Source: Portulaca oleracea
Taxonomy: Eukaryota > Streptophyta > Magnoliopsida > Caryophyllales > Portulacaceae
Assembly (NCBI GenBank): GCA_029582165.1
Contig: CM055889.1
Location: 29,194,927-29,258,926, forward strand
Reading direction: 5' to 3'
DNA length: 64,000 nt
Shown here piece by piece: positions 1 to 9,729 of this stretch. A program made the position numbers and the translations under genes. The notes under the pieces were generated by a model that was not told the DNA's origin, did not search any database, and saw only the letters and a list, made by a program, of their open reading frames with translations. The stretch's first letter is position 1, and every line of letters starts with the position of its first letter.

Positions 1-178
1 TACCTTTTCTTGATTTCCCCTTCGAAGCTGAAGGGGTTCGAGCTCCTCGAGTCCCGGGAAGGCGTAGCCTTCTGTTTTCCTTTCTCGGCCGCCGTGGCCT
101 TTCGCTTTCGGCTTCCTCCGGCTCCATTGTCATCACCGACTGGGGTCCGGAGAAGCTTGGATTTTTGGTTCTTACCAT
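1..178 (-). pseudogene. Athila ORF1 (env-like) protein, N-terminal part, cut by window edge
   Basis: The reading starts at the ATG complementary to 178-176 and runs leftward off the window. It matches the basic N-terminus (Ser/Gly/Lys/Arg-rich) of the + strand ORF1 that begins at 8434. The start lies just after a splice acceptor (AG at 181-180), as in the + copy. The role of Athila ORF1 is not established; it sits where an envelope gene would be. Too little is present to judge intactness. Confidence 0.6.
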
Positions 179-179
179 C

Positions 180-662
180 CTAAAATTTTTCACAAATCAA
201 TACAACCACCAAAAATAAACATTAGGCATCAAATAAGCATGATCACAATGTGCATACTCAATACTAATACTCCCCCATGCTTATTGGATACTAGGAATTG
301 AAATTGAAATCAATCTAACCTAAAGATTACACCAAAAACAGAGCATAGCACCACAACACAATCACCATCCAAAATTAAACCTAAATCTCTCAAGTTTATC
401 ATCACATTATTCCCGCAATACACCTATCATCACAGTTTACTCAATTCTGGAACAACAAAGGATCAAAACCAACAAACCAATCTATGCCCTAATCAAGATA
501 ACAACTCAAGAATCAAACCCTAATCAAGAAATTCGAATCTTGGACATAGTACATGGTATAAATTCAACAATTACTCAAGAAATTCATGAATTCAAACAAA
601 AATCATACCACAATCGAAGTATATAATAAAAAAAGCAAGAGAAAGAGTTGAGAAATTCATAC
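180..662 (-). other. Predicted 5'-leader intron before ORF1 (minus copy)
   Basis: On the minus strand a donor AAG|GTATG (GT at 662-661) and an acceptor TTTTAG (AG at 181-180) bracket 483 bases, with the ORF1 ATG one base after the acceptor. The + copy has the same arrangement at 7953-8433, so the sites are conserved between two diverged copies. Splicing is inferred, not shown. Confidence 0.45.
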
Positions 663-944
663 CTTGAAGTTAAAGTGAGAAGAGGAATGGGACTTGAAAG
701 TGTGAAAATGCAAGTGTGCAAGTGAGAGGAAGAGGTGAGAAGTGGAAGTGGTGGTGCGGTGGTGGCGCCGGCGTGCATCGACGGTGAGGAGGAGGAGGTG
801 GGTTGAGTTTGGGAGCTGGGAGCGTTTGGGGGATGGGGGTCGTCGAGCTTTAGGGCAAAAAAGAGGAAGAAGTTTTCAATTGGGAATAAAAGGAGAGGCC
901 CGACCAAATTAAAAAAAGCGTCAAAAATTCTGGGCAAAACAACA

Positions 945-1085
945 AAGCGCTGCCAGCGTTTTCAAAGCGTTGCCGGCGTTTTCAAAGCGTTGCCGGCGTT
1001 TTGCAAAAAAACCCATACCTGGAGTCTCTGGAAGAGGCACTGCTAGCGTTTTGAAAACGCTGGCAGCGTTTTGCTACCTGATGAT
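945..1085 (-). repeat. Palindromic GCCAGCGTT array, 20-bp period (internal)
   Basis: Near-palindromic units of the type AAAGCGCTGCCAGCGTTTTC repeat with tgccagcgtt or its variants at 951, 971 and 991, then at 1051 and 1071, so the step is exactly 20 bases. The same motif recurs in the LTR (11815-11986) and at 7575-7690. It lies on the 5' side of the ORF1 leader in the element's orientation. A promoter or enhancer role is inferred. Confidence 0.7.
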
Positions 1086-1443
1086 AATAATTCAATTTTT
1101 GGCCTTAATTGCTTTGTTTTCTCCCTTTTCTTTATCTGCTCCTTATTTTCCCTACGATTTGACATACCAAAAATCCATACAAACATCTACCAACTCAAAA
1201 ATGATAAGGTTAAAGATAATAACTTCAATAATAACCAAAAATTCTTGTAAATCTCTTCTTTTTCTCTACATATTAAAAAGAAAAATTAGTAATCAACAAA
1301 ATGAAAAAAAATGCTAGTAGATAAAAACTAAAAGAAATAATTGAAATAAAATAAAAAAAAGGTGGGGAGTAACGAATATTAGAAAGTGATGTACCTCCCC
1401 GTGGTGCTTTGTTTAACGTCGTTAGCTCGACGTTATGGACCTC

Positions 1444-1959
1444 TTACTCATCGGGGTCCTTGATCCGCTTCGAAACTCGATCTCCGTCATCATGAATTAT
1501 TTTTGAAACTTGTTTTGGAGCTAGCTTGCCTTCTCGTACTTCATATTCTGCCATCAACTTTCGTAGCTTGATGACCATCGTTCCTTTCCTCATATCCATC
1601 TTGCAATTAACAGTTGAAAGGAAGGATCTCCCTAAAATAATCTCCGGTTCTGGATCTTCACCTGTATCTAATACCATGAAATCAACAGGAACAACGTGCT
1701 CTCTTATCTTGAGGGGAGTGTCATATAAGATCCCCAGAGGTTTCCTAAGGGTCTTGTCTGCTAAACGAAGAATCATATCGGTCACCCTTAATTCCCTATG
1801 GTCATACTTCCTCAGGTAAGACTTCGGTAGGACATTTACTCCGGATCCTGTATCACATAAGGCATACTTGATGGGTTTACCATCCAACTGAACAGGGATC
1901 CTAAAATTACATAGGTCTTCCTTCTTAGGCACAACTAAGGGTGCTATGGTTCCCTCCAA
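1444..1959 (-). pseudogene. Retrotransposon aspartic protease domain
   Basis: A 171-residue open stretch carries the retropepsin active-site block ALCDTGSGVNVLP (about residues 33-45) and a downstream hydrophobic segment ending in EIILGRSFL (about residues 105-113), the second conserved retropepsin block. It would cleave the element's gag polyprotein inside virus-like particles. It lies downstream of gag and ends at a stop after KRIKDPDE, as in the + copy at 7207. This reading frame is open, but it is separated from gag by stops and frame changes, so the element's gag-protease polyprotein is broken. No RT follows. Confidence 0.75.
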
Positions 1960-2201
1960 TAGGTCAGGTTCAGGGCGGTCTTGACTACCTCATGTAAAAT
2001 TGGTTCTTCTAAAGATTCACACTTAAGGTCCACTACCTCACAAGTTATAGCATTGCATTGAGCACCTGGATTAGGGACAGGCTGAGGTGGTAAACTAGTA
2101 GAGGGAGTTGTTGAATTAGCAATCTGATTTTCTAAAATTTTGTTGTGTGTTGCTAAGGCCTCTACTATTTGCATTAAATCTCTTATTACACCTTCTTGTT
2201 T

Positions 2202-3423
2202 CTATTGTCCAGTTATGAGGCTTTCCATCATAGTTTCTAAGTTAGACTTTCGAGGAGGGCCTTGCTGAGGTGGTCTTTGAGGTGGGGGTACATACTTTTT
2301 CTGACCTTGTCCTTGGAGAGGACCAGTAGGGTTGTCATTCCTATAAGAAAAGTTCAGGTGGTTCCTGAGTCCAGGATGATAGGTGTTAGAATTCATGTCA
2401 GAGTTCTGTCTTTGGTTGCCAACATAGTTGGCTTGCTGGACTTGTTTACTACTTATTCCACCTGAAGGGCAAGTAAAAGTTTCATGTTTGGTCGACTGAT
2501 AGACATTGCAATTGGAGGGTTAGAAGGTAAAGTTAATCTCTCCATCTTTTGCGTCAAAGAATTAAGTTTAGATGACAATAAAGAAATTGCATCAACGTTA
2601 ATCTATAACTTGTGAGGCCTTGGGGCGGGGTTTAGACCATTGATATGAGTTGTTCGCTAAATGCTCAATCAAACTTGTAATTTGAGGCACAATCTTGTCT
2701 ATAAGATTGGCTCCGGCTGCAGAGAGGATGCTTCCTCTCGTCGACTCATTTGCTCCATTGAAAAATGATTGGACAGGAACCCATGGCTCGAATCCATGCT
2801 GATGACTATGTTGAAGAATGTCCTTGAATATTTCCCAAGCATCGTACAGTGTCTCATCAGGCTCTTGTGTAGAGGTTGAGATTTGGCTCCTCAGACTGGT
2901 GAGCTTGCTTGGAGGAAAGTACTTCGCCAAGAAAGTGTTGGCGAGTTCATCGAAGGTTGTGATCGAATTTTGGTGGAAGTGAATCGAGCCACTTCCACGC
3001 CTTGCCTTCCAACGAGAATGGGAAGAGACGCAGTTTGATGGCGTCCTCCGACACGTTGTTGGCCTAATAAGTGTCACAAGCTTGACGAAAAAGTAGCAGA
3101 TGTCGGTTCGGATCTTCGTTTGCCAGTCCATGGAATGGTGGTTTTGACACCAAGTTGATCAGTGACTGACGTAGCTCGAAATCATTCGCTTGGATGGTGG
3201 GAACGTTGATTGTTGATTGTGGGTTGGTGACATAGGGAGTCAAATACTGCCCGAATGTCCTTGGTCGCTGTTCTCCCATCTCTTCTTCCTTTTCCGATTC
3301 TTGCTCTACATCGTCCATTTCTTGGTTTTCTTGTTGTTCTTTCTCCAGTCTAGCTCTCTTCCTTCTCTCTGAAAGTGTTCGTTCGATCTCGGGATCGTAC
3401 TCGAAGGAGGATTCTTTTTTCAT
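2202..3423 (-). pseudogene. Retrotransposon gag (capsid/nucleocapsid), frameshifted
   Basis: Gag starts at the Met complementary to 3423 (MKKESSFEYDP) with a Glu/Arg/Lys-rich leader, then a retrotransposon gag capsid domain. The phrase NEDPNRHL is in one frame to about 3064, and the rest (FDELANTFLAKYFPPSKL, SIHFHQNS) lies in another, so there is at least one frameshift. The zinc knuckle near 2460-2520 reads CNVYQSTKHETFTC, in which the second Cys has become Tyr compared with the + copy. A Pro/Gln-rich linker (2396-2202) precedes the protease. The upstream 88 bases read open but are untranslated leader. Confidence 0.75.
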
Positions 3424-3548
3424 AAACATGAAAAAGACAAAAAAACAAGAACACCAAGCGTAATAAAGAGAAAATAAAGAAAAATAACGAAAAACAAATA
3501 ACCTAGTCACTTAGAGCGCGTTCGTCCAATGGCGGTTGGGGGGACGAA

Positions 3549-3566
3549 TCCCCAGCAACGGCGCCA
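3549..3566 (-). other. Primer-binding site, tRNA-Asp type
   Basis: On the minus strand TGGCGCCGTTGCTGGGGA follows the LTR end by a few bases. It matches the complement of the 3' end of plant tRNA-Asp with one mismatch, the primer typical of Athila/Tat-lineage elements. The + copy has the same site at 5090. Confidence 0.75.
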
Positions 3567-3572
3567 AAAACT

Positions 3573-4130
3573 TGACAGACCTAAAACGTATAAGGTGTCT
3601 GTGTACCGCAAGTGTATGGGTCTGTGTAGTAATAAATATCGTACTCTCTCAGAGATTTGCGTTCAACCACGCACTGAACTAGTTTGCTACAAAGAATGCT
3701 AGGTCGATCCAAGGGTTGTGGCAAGGTTTTCTAAAACTAAACTAAGAAAGCAGGAATTTTTACGGTTTTAACCAATTAGTTAAAGGCGTTCAGGGGAGTC
3801 CACTCTAGTCAATCAGTCAAATTATCAACAATCCCGGTGTAGGTAACAAGATAATTCGGGGTCTATAATCTTTCTAGGCCTTTTTACATCGATCTTTCGA
3901 TCCGAAGTGAGTTACAGTGATTAAACTAAACATTATTTCTAACTATGTAATCCAATCAAAGATAAAGAACTGATTACAAATTGACCCTAGGCAAGAATCA
4001 TTATTTCTAAATATTTTCTAACTTATTCAATCTACTTTTTTCCAATTCAAGACTCAAGCTTTCGTCATGTTGTCAAGAATCTAAAACCAAGTAAAAGGCG
4101 GTTAGCCAGATTTTACCATGACATACAATA
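3573..4130 (-). repeat. Truncated LTR of the minus Athila-like copy
   Basis: This is the reverse complement of about 4533-5083 in the + copy and of 12400-12857. The outer boundary is the TG at 3573-3574 (CA on the minus strand), seven bases from the primer site. The first roughly 830 bases of the LTR are missing. The break at 4128-4130 joins directly to the + copy's LTR. Confidence 0.8.
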
Positions 4131-5083
4131 AAGGCTTAGAAGTCTGCCGTTTGAAAGGAGGCGAATTTTATTTTAGTTTTTGCCATAGTTTTAGACGAAA
4201 GTTGAGAGAACTCTTTAGGGTAGATTTTAGATAGTTTCTTTCCAGTTAATTCACAAACATTGTTATTAGTTTAGATTGTTGCTTGTCATCGAAGAATACG
4301 AAAGAGATCGATTCAGGTGACACGAAGAGATCGATTACGCAAATTCGAACACGGTTATTTCTATTTTACTTTCATGTTTTCTTGTTATTGTTTAGTTTTT
4401 GTGATGTTTACTTTTAGCAATATGAGTAGCTAATTTCCTTTGTTTTGGGGATAAACTCGATGTCTCTTTGTTGAATTTGAATACAGTCGTGGTGTTAGGT
4501 TATCCTTTTATTCGTTTAATCTACGTATATTATATGTCATGGTAAAATCTGGCTAACCGCCTTTTACATGGTATTAGATTCTTGACAACATGACGAAAGT
4601 TTGAGTCTTGAATTGGAAAAACGTAGATTGAATAGGTTGGGAAATATTTAGAAATAATGATTCTTGCCTAGGGTAATTTGTATTCAGTTCTTTATCTTTG
4701 ATTAGATTAAATAGTTAGAAATAATGTTTAGTTTAATCACTGTAACTCACTTCGGATCGAAAGATCGATGTGAAAAGGCCTAGAAAGATTGTTGACCCCG
4801 AATTATCTTGTTACCTGCACCGGGATTGTTGATAATTTGACCTATTGACTAGAGTGGACTCCCCTGAACGCCTTTAATTAATTGGCTAAAACCCTAAAAA
4901 TTCCTTCTTTCTTAGTTTAGTTTTAGAAAACGTTACCAAACCCTTGGATCGACCTAGCATTCTTTGTAGCGAACTAGTTCAGTGCGTGGTTAAACGCAAA
5001 TCCCTTAGAGAGAACGATATTTATTACTACACAGACCCTAACACTTGTGGTACACAGACACCTTATACGTTTTAGGTTTGTCA
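4128..5083 (+). repeat. 5' LTR of plus Athila-like copy, 5'-truncated
   Basis: It aligns with 12007-12857 of the 3' LTR and then extends ~110 bases further to its CA end at 5082-5083. Its first ~300 bases, including the palindrome array and most of the TATA box (TATATAAAG at 12004 in the 3' LTR), are missing. What remains corresponds roughly to the transcribed R-U5 part. Confidence 0.8.
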
Positions 5084-5089
5084 AGTTTT

Positions 5090-5105
5090 TGGCGCCGTTG
5101 CCGGG
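5090..5105 (+). other. Primer-binding site, tRNA-Asp type
   Basis: TGGCGCCGTTGCCGGG is an exact 16-base match to the complement of the tRNA-Asp 3' end, six bases after the LTR. It would prime minus-strand DNA synthesis. Confidence 0.8.
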
Positions 5106-5229
5106 TATTTTTCCCCCCAACCACCATTGGACGAACGCGCTCTGGGTGACTAGGTTATTTATTTTCGTTATTTTTCTTTATTTTCTTTTTATTACTCTTG
5201 GTGTTCTTGTTTTTGTCTTTTTCAGGTTT

Positions 5230-6454
5230 ATGCAAAAAGAATCCTCCTTCGAGTACGATCCCGAGTTCGAACGAACGCTTCGAGAGAGAAGGAAGAGAGC
5301 TAGATTAGAGAAAGAACAAAAAGAAAATCAAGAAACAGACGAAGAAGAGCAAGAATCGGAAAAGGAAGAAGAGATGGGAGAACAGCGACTAAGGACATTC
5401 GGGTAGTATCTGACTCCCTATGTCACCAACCTACAATCAGCAATCAACGTTCCCACCATCCAAGCGAACGATTTCGAGCTACGTCAATCACTGATCAACT
5501 TGGTGTCAAAAGCACCATTCCATGGACTGGCAAACGAAGATCCGAACCGACATCTGCGACTTTTTCGTCAAGCTTATGACACTTATAAGGCCAACAACGT
5601 GTCGGTGGACGCCATCAAACTGCGTCTCTTCCCGTTCTCGTTGGAAGGCAAGGCGTGCGAGTGGCTCGATTCACTTCCACCGAATTCGATTACAACATTC
5701 GATGAACTCGCCGGCACTTTCTTGGCGAAGTACTTTCCTCCAAGCAAAGCTCACCAGCTTGAGGAATCAGATTTCTACATTCACACAAGAGCTAGATGAG
5801 ACACTGTATGATGCTTGGGAAAGATTCAAGGACATTCTTCGACAATGTCCTCAGCACGGATTCGAACCATGGGTTCCTGTCCAATCCTTCTTCAATGGAC
5901 CTAATGAGTCGACGAGAGGAAGCATCCTCTCTGCAGTCGGAGGCGATCTTCTGGACAAGACTGTGCCTCAAATCACGAGTCTTATCGAACATCTAGCGAA
6001 CAACTCATATCAATGGTCTAAAACCTGCCACAAGGCGGGAGGTAAGCTTAATGTTGATGCAATTTCTTTATTGTCGTCTAAACTTGATTCTTTAACGCAA
6101 AAGATGGACTGATTGAGTTCACCACCCAACCCTCCGACATGCAATGTCTGTCAGTCGACCAAACATGAAACTTTTACTTGCCCTTCAGGTGGAGTTAGTA
6201 ATGAGCAAGTCCAGCAAGCCAACTATGTTGGCAACCAAAGACAAAACTATGATATGAATTCTAACACCTATCATCCTGAACTTAAGAACCATCCGAACTT
6301 TTCTTATAGGAATGACAACCCTACTGGTCCTCTTCAAGGACAACGACAGCAAAAATATGTTCCCTCACCTCAAAGACCACCTCAACAAGGCCCTCCTCGA
6401 AAGTCTAACATAGAAACCATAATGGAAAGCCTCATAGCCGGACAACAGAAATAG
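5230..6454 (+). pseudogene. Retrotransposon gag with zinc knuckle, broken
   Basis: Gag starts at Met 5230 (MQKESSFEYDP). A charged leader is followed by the capsid domain (NEDPNRHLRLFRQAYDTY, LEGKACEWLDSLPP). Lesions: an in-frame TAG at 5404-5406, a frameshift near 5755-5760 after KYFPPSKA, and a TGA at 6110-6112. After these comes a nucleocapsid zinc knuckle of form CX2CX4HX4C (CNVCQSTKHETFTC, about 6140-6180). The last open piece ends at 6454. The encoded protein would have formed the particle and bound element RNA. Confidence 0.8.
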
Positions 6455-6691
6455 GAAGGTGTTATAAAAGACTTAATGCAAAAGGTAGAAGCTTTAGCAA
6501 CCCATAATAAAATTTTAGAAAATTTAGATTGCTAATGCGGCAGTTCCCTCTACTAATTTACCACCTCAGCCTGTCCCTAATCCGGGAGCTCAATGTAATG
6601 CTATAACTTGCAAGGCAGTGGACCTTAGGTGTGAACCTTTAGGAGAATAAATTTTACATGGGTAGTCAAGACCGACCCTAAACCGGACCTA

Positions 6692-7207
6692 TTGGAGAGA
6701 ACCATAGCACCCTCGATTATGCCTAAGAAGGAAGACCTAAGCAATTTTAGGATCCCTGTTCAGTTGGATGGTAAACGCATCAAGTATGCGTTGTGTGATA
6801 CAGGATCCGGAGTGAATGTTTTACCTAAGTCTTACCTGAGGAAGTATGACCATAGAGAGTTAAGGGTGACCGATATGATTCTTCGTCTAGCAGACAAGAC
6901 CGTTAGGAAACCTCTAGGGATCTTATATGACACTCCCATCAAGATAGGAGAACATGTTGTTCCTGTTGATTTCATGGTATTAGATACATGCGAAGATCCA
7001 GAACCGGAGATTATTCTAGGGAGATCCTTCCTTTCAGCTGTTAATTTCAAGATGGATACGAGGAAAGGAATGATGGTCATCGAGCTAGGAAAGACGATGA
7101 CGGAGTAAGAAGTACGAGAAGGCAAGTTAATTCAAAAGCAAGTTTTAAAAATAATCAAAGACGATGGAGATCCAGTTCCAAAGCGGATCAAGGACCCCGA
7201 TGAGTAG
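6692..7207 (+). pseudogene. Retrotransposon aspartic protease domain, stop-interrupted
   Basis: The active-site block CDTGSGVNVLP lies about 36-46 residues in, and EIILGRSFL follows near residue 110. An in-frame TAA at 7106-7108 cuts the C-terminus. The homologous tail continues in the same frame to KRIKDPDE and a stop at 7205-7207. The preceding linker (6455-6690) has further stops and a frame change. After 7207 there is no RT; the sequence goes into non-coding DNA. Confidence 0.75.
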
Positions 7208-7574
7208 GGGTCCATAACGTCGAGCTAACGACGTTAAACAAAGCACTTCGGGGAGGTACATCAATATCTAATATCTATTCCTCCCCACTTTTTTATTTAT
7301 TTCAATTATTTCTTTCAGTTTTTATTCCTTAGTAATTTTTCTTTTGTTGTTTACTAATTTTTCTTTTTAGTGTGTAGAGGAAAAAGAAGAAATTCAAGAA
7401 AATTTTTGGTCATTATTAAAAATTATTATCTCTAATCTAATAAATTTTAAGTTGGTAGATGTTTGTAGGGAATTTTGGTATATCAAATTGTAGGGTAAAT
7501 AAGGAGCAAATAAAGAAAAGGGAGAAAACAAAGCAAAGTTGGCCAAGAAATCGAATTAATAGCATCAGGTGGCA

Positions 7575-7690
7575 AAATGCTGCCAGCGTTTTCAAAATGC
7601 TGGCAGCGCCTCTTCCAGAGACTTCAGGTAAGGGTTGTTTGCAAAACGCTGCCAGCGCTTTAGAAACGCTGACAGCGCTTTGTTGTTTTA
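7575..7690 (+). promoter_or_regulatory. Internal U3-like palindrome array upstream of ORF1
   Basis: Units such as AAAATGCTGCCAGCGTTTTC and AAAACGCTGCCAGCGCTTTA recur with GCCAGCG-type cores at 7582 and 7602, and at 7651 and 7671, a 20-base step each time. The same motif lies next to the LTR TATA box at 11947-11986. An AT-rich CATAAATTT follows at about 7692-7700, then a CT-rich leader and a candidate intron. Together these suggest an internal promoter for ORF1. This is inference. Confidence 0.45.
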
Positions 7691-7952
7691 CCCATAAATT
7701 TTTGCCCGCCTTTTGTTTTAGTCGGCCCCTTTCCATTTTTCTTTCAATTGAAACTTTGCCCCTCTTTTGCCCTAAGCCTCAACGACCCCTCCCCCAAAAG
7801 TGCTACCAACTCCCCTCTCCCTCCTCGCCGTCGACGCCGCCGGCGCGCGCCACCACCGCACCATCACATCTTTTTCTCGCCTCTTCCTCCCACTTACACT
7901 CTTGCACTCTCTCACTTTCAAGTCCCATTCCTCTTCTCACTACAAATTCAAG

Positions 7953-8433
7953 GTATGTATTTCTCAACTCTTTCTTTTGCTCTTTTGATTATATACTTCG
8001 ATTGTGGTATAATTTGGATGAATTCTTGAATTTCTTGAGTAATTTGTTGAGTTTATACCATGTACCATGTCTTTGATTCAAGTCTCTTGTTTAGGTTTGA
8101 TTCTTGGATTGCATTCTTGTTTAGGGCATGATTTGAGTTGTTGATTTTAATCCTTTTTGTTCTAGAATTGAGTAAATTGTGATGTTGGGTGTATTGTGAG
8201 AGTAATGTGATGATAAACTTGAGAAAATTAGGTTTAGTTTTGGATGGTGATTGTGTTGTGGTGCTATGCTCTGTTTTTGGTGTGGTTTTAGGTTAGATTT
8301 ATTTCAATATCAATTCCTAGTATCAAATAAGCATGAGGGAGTATTAACATTGAGTATATACATTGTGATCATGCTTATTTGATGCCTAGTGTTTATTTTT
8401 GGTGGTTGTATTAATTTTGTGAATGATTTTTAG
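7953..8433 (+). other. Predicted 5'-leader intron before ORF1 (plus copy)
   Basis: Donor AAG|GTATGT (GT at 7953-7954) and acceptor TTTTTAG (AG at 8432-8433) bracket 481 bases, T-rich toward the 3' end. The ORF1 ATG follows the acceptor immediately. The minus copy conserves both sites. Confidence 0.5.
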
Positions 8434-9729
8434 ATGGTAAGAATCAAAAATCCAAGCTTCTCCGGACCTCCATCAGGAGATGACAATGGAGCCGGAGGAA
8501 GCCGGAAGCGAAAGGCTACGGCCGTCGAGAAAGGAAAACAGAAGGCTACACCTTCCCGGGATTCAAGGAGCTCGAACCCCTTCAACTTCGAAGCGGAGAT
8601 TAAGAAAAGGGATGACTCCCTTTCCCAAAGAGCCCTCATCCCCACTAAATACATGTGTGAGCCTTTCTTGCGAAATTGTGGCGTGTTAGATGATGTGATG
8701 TTGTTCTTAGGACGTTGTCATATGACCCACATAGCTAGACTCGGCGAGCTGACCTTTAGGGGGATCACCTTAGAGTTCTTGTCTACCCTTGTAGTGAACC
8801 TCCAAGGGAGGGATTGGTGCATTCAATTACAACTTCTTGGTGTGGAGAGGACAATGACTGTGTCCGAGTTTGCCCGTGCTTTTGGCTTACCTGAACATAC
8901 ATGTCGGGATTCGTCCCTCAAACCTATAGAATGGGATGGAAAGGCTTTCTTCCATAGGATTTCTGGCTTTGACAACTGGGACCCTAGCAACACGCCCTCG
9001 TCCCTAATTAGGAACCCGTGATGAGGTATGTACACCGTATCCTCTCTTACCGTTTCTTTGGGAGACCCGGTAGCTCAAACAAAGCTACCTGAGCCGACTA
9101 TTACATGTTGCACGCCATGCTCGATGCCGACACACACTCCGACCCTGCAGCTATGCTTGTTCATCACCTTTCGAGTGTCGCTACCTCATCCAACAAGGGA
9201 ATTGCCATAGGGGGTTATATCACGCACTTAGCACGCCAATTCGGCTTTAGACCGCCCAGGAACCCCACTGACCTTGTCTCGGGTAGTATGATTATGGATA
9301 GAGAGCAGTGTAACTCTTTCGGTTTGTGCAAATTTGACAAAGACTCGTGTTGTCTTTGGGTTTATCCCAACAACGCTAGGTTTCCCGTCCCTCACGCTCA
9401 CATCTCACCTCAAGTTGTTGAAAACCTACTTTGGATGCCACCCTTCCCTGAATTTGACCCCAATCAGCAGCCCGAGCCTGAGCCCGAACTCCACCCTGAC
9501 CCTCAATCCAAGCAACCTCCAGACCTTCATTGACCGGACCGAGCACCGTGTGAACGAGTTGCGGGAGAGCTTTGATGAGTTTAGGGGACAGTCTGACTTG
9601 CGTTTCGACCGTCTTGACGAGTCGATCACCAAGCTCACCGGCCTTGTTCAAGCTTTGGTTGATCAATCCTTACCACCACCACCAGGACCGAGCCATACCA
9701 ACCCTTCCCCACCGACCGAGGATCCTTGA
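8434..9729 (+). pseudogene. Athila ORF1 (env-like) protein, frameshifted
   Basis: ORF1 has a Lys/Arg/Ser/Gly-rich N-terminus (residues 1-55), then the Athila ORF1 signature: PTKYMCEPFLRNCGVLDDV near residue 70, TLEFLSTLVVN near 114, and MTVSEFARAFGLP near 145. The first frame stops at 9019-9021. Homology resumes in another frame from MRYVHRIL (9021) through a TGA at about 9087, then MLHAMLDADTHS (9105) to 9533. A last frame change leads to a predicted coiled coil (RVNELRESFDEFRGQSDLRF) and a Pro-rich tail ending at 9729. The function of the family is unknown. It occupies the position of an envelope gene downstream of gag-pol in Athila elements. Confidence 0.75.

Larger units (their letters stand above)
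1..4130 (-). mobile_element. Athila-like non-autonomous LTR element, minus copy (left arm)
   Basis: Read on the minus strand this holds, in order, a truncated LTR (4130-3573), a tRNA-Asp-type primer site (3566-3549), gag (3423-2202), protease (1959-1444), a palindrome array (about 1085-945), a predicted leader intron (662-180) and the start of Athila ORF1 (178-1), which runs off the window. The whole stretch is the reverse complement of roughly 4533-8620, with many substitutions and small indels. No reverse transcriptase or integrase lies between protease and ORF1. Its own LTR start is missing, cut where it meets the + copy. Family assignment rests on the gag, the protease and the ORF1 match. 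Confidence 0.85.

Noticed and set aside
584..937. 117-codon minus-strand open frame
   Set aside because: It crosses the predicted ORF1 leader intron and exon in the Athila-like copy; the + copy does not keep it, and it has no domain.
7437..8076. Open frames of 99 and 205 codons around the palindrome array
   Set aside because: Palindromic repeats open frames on both strands; composition is that of a non-coding leader, and the frames run into the predicted intron.
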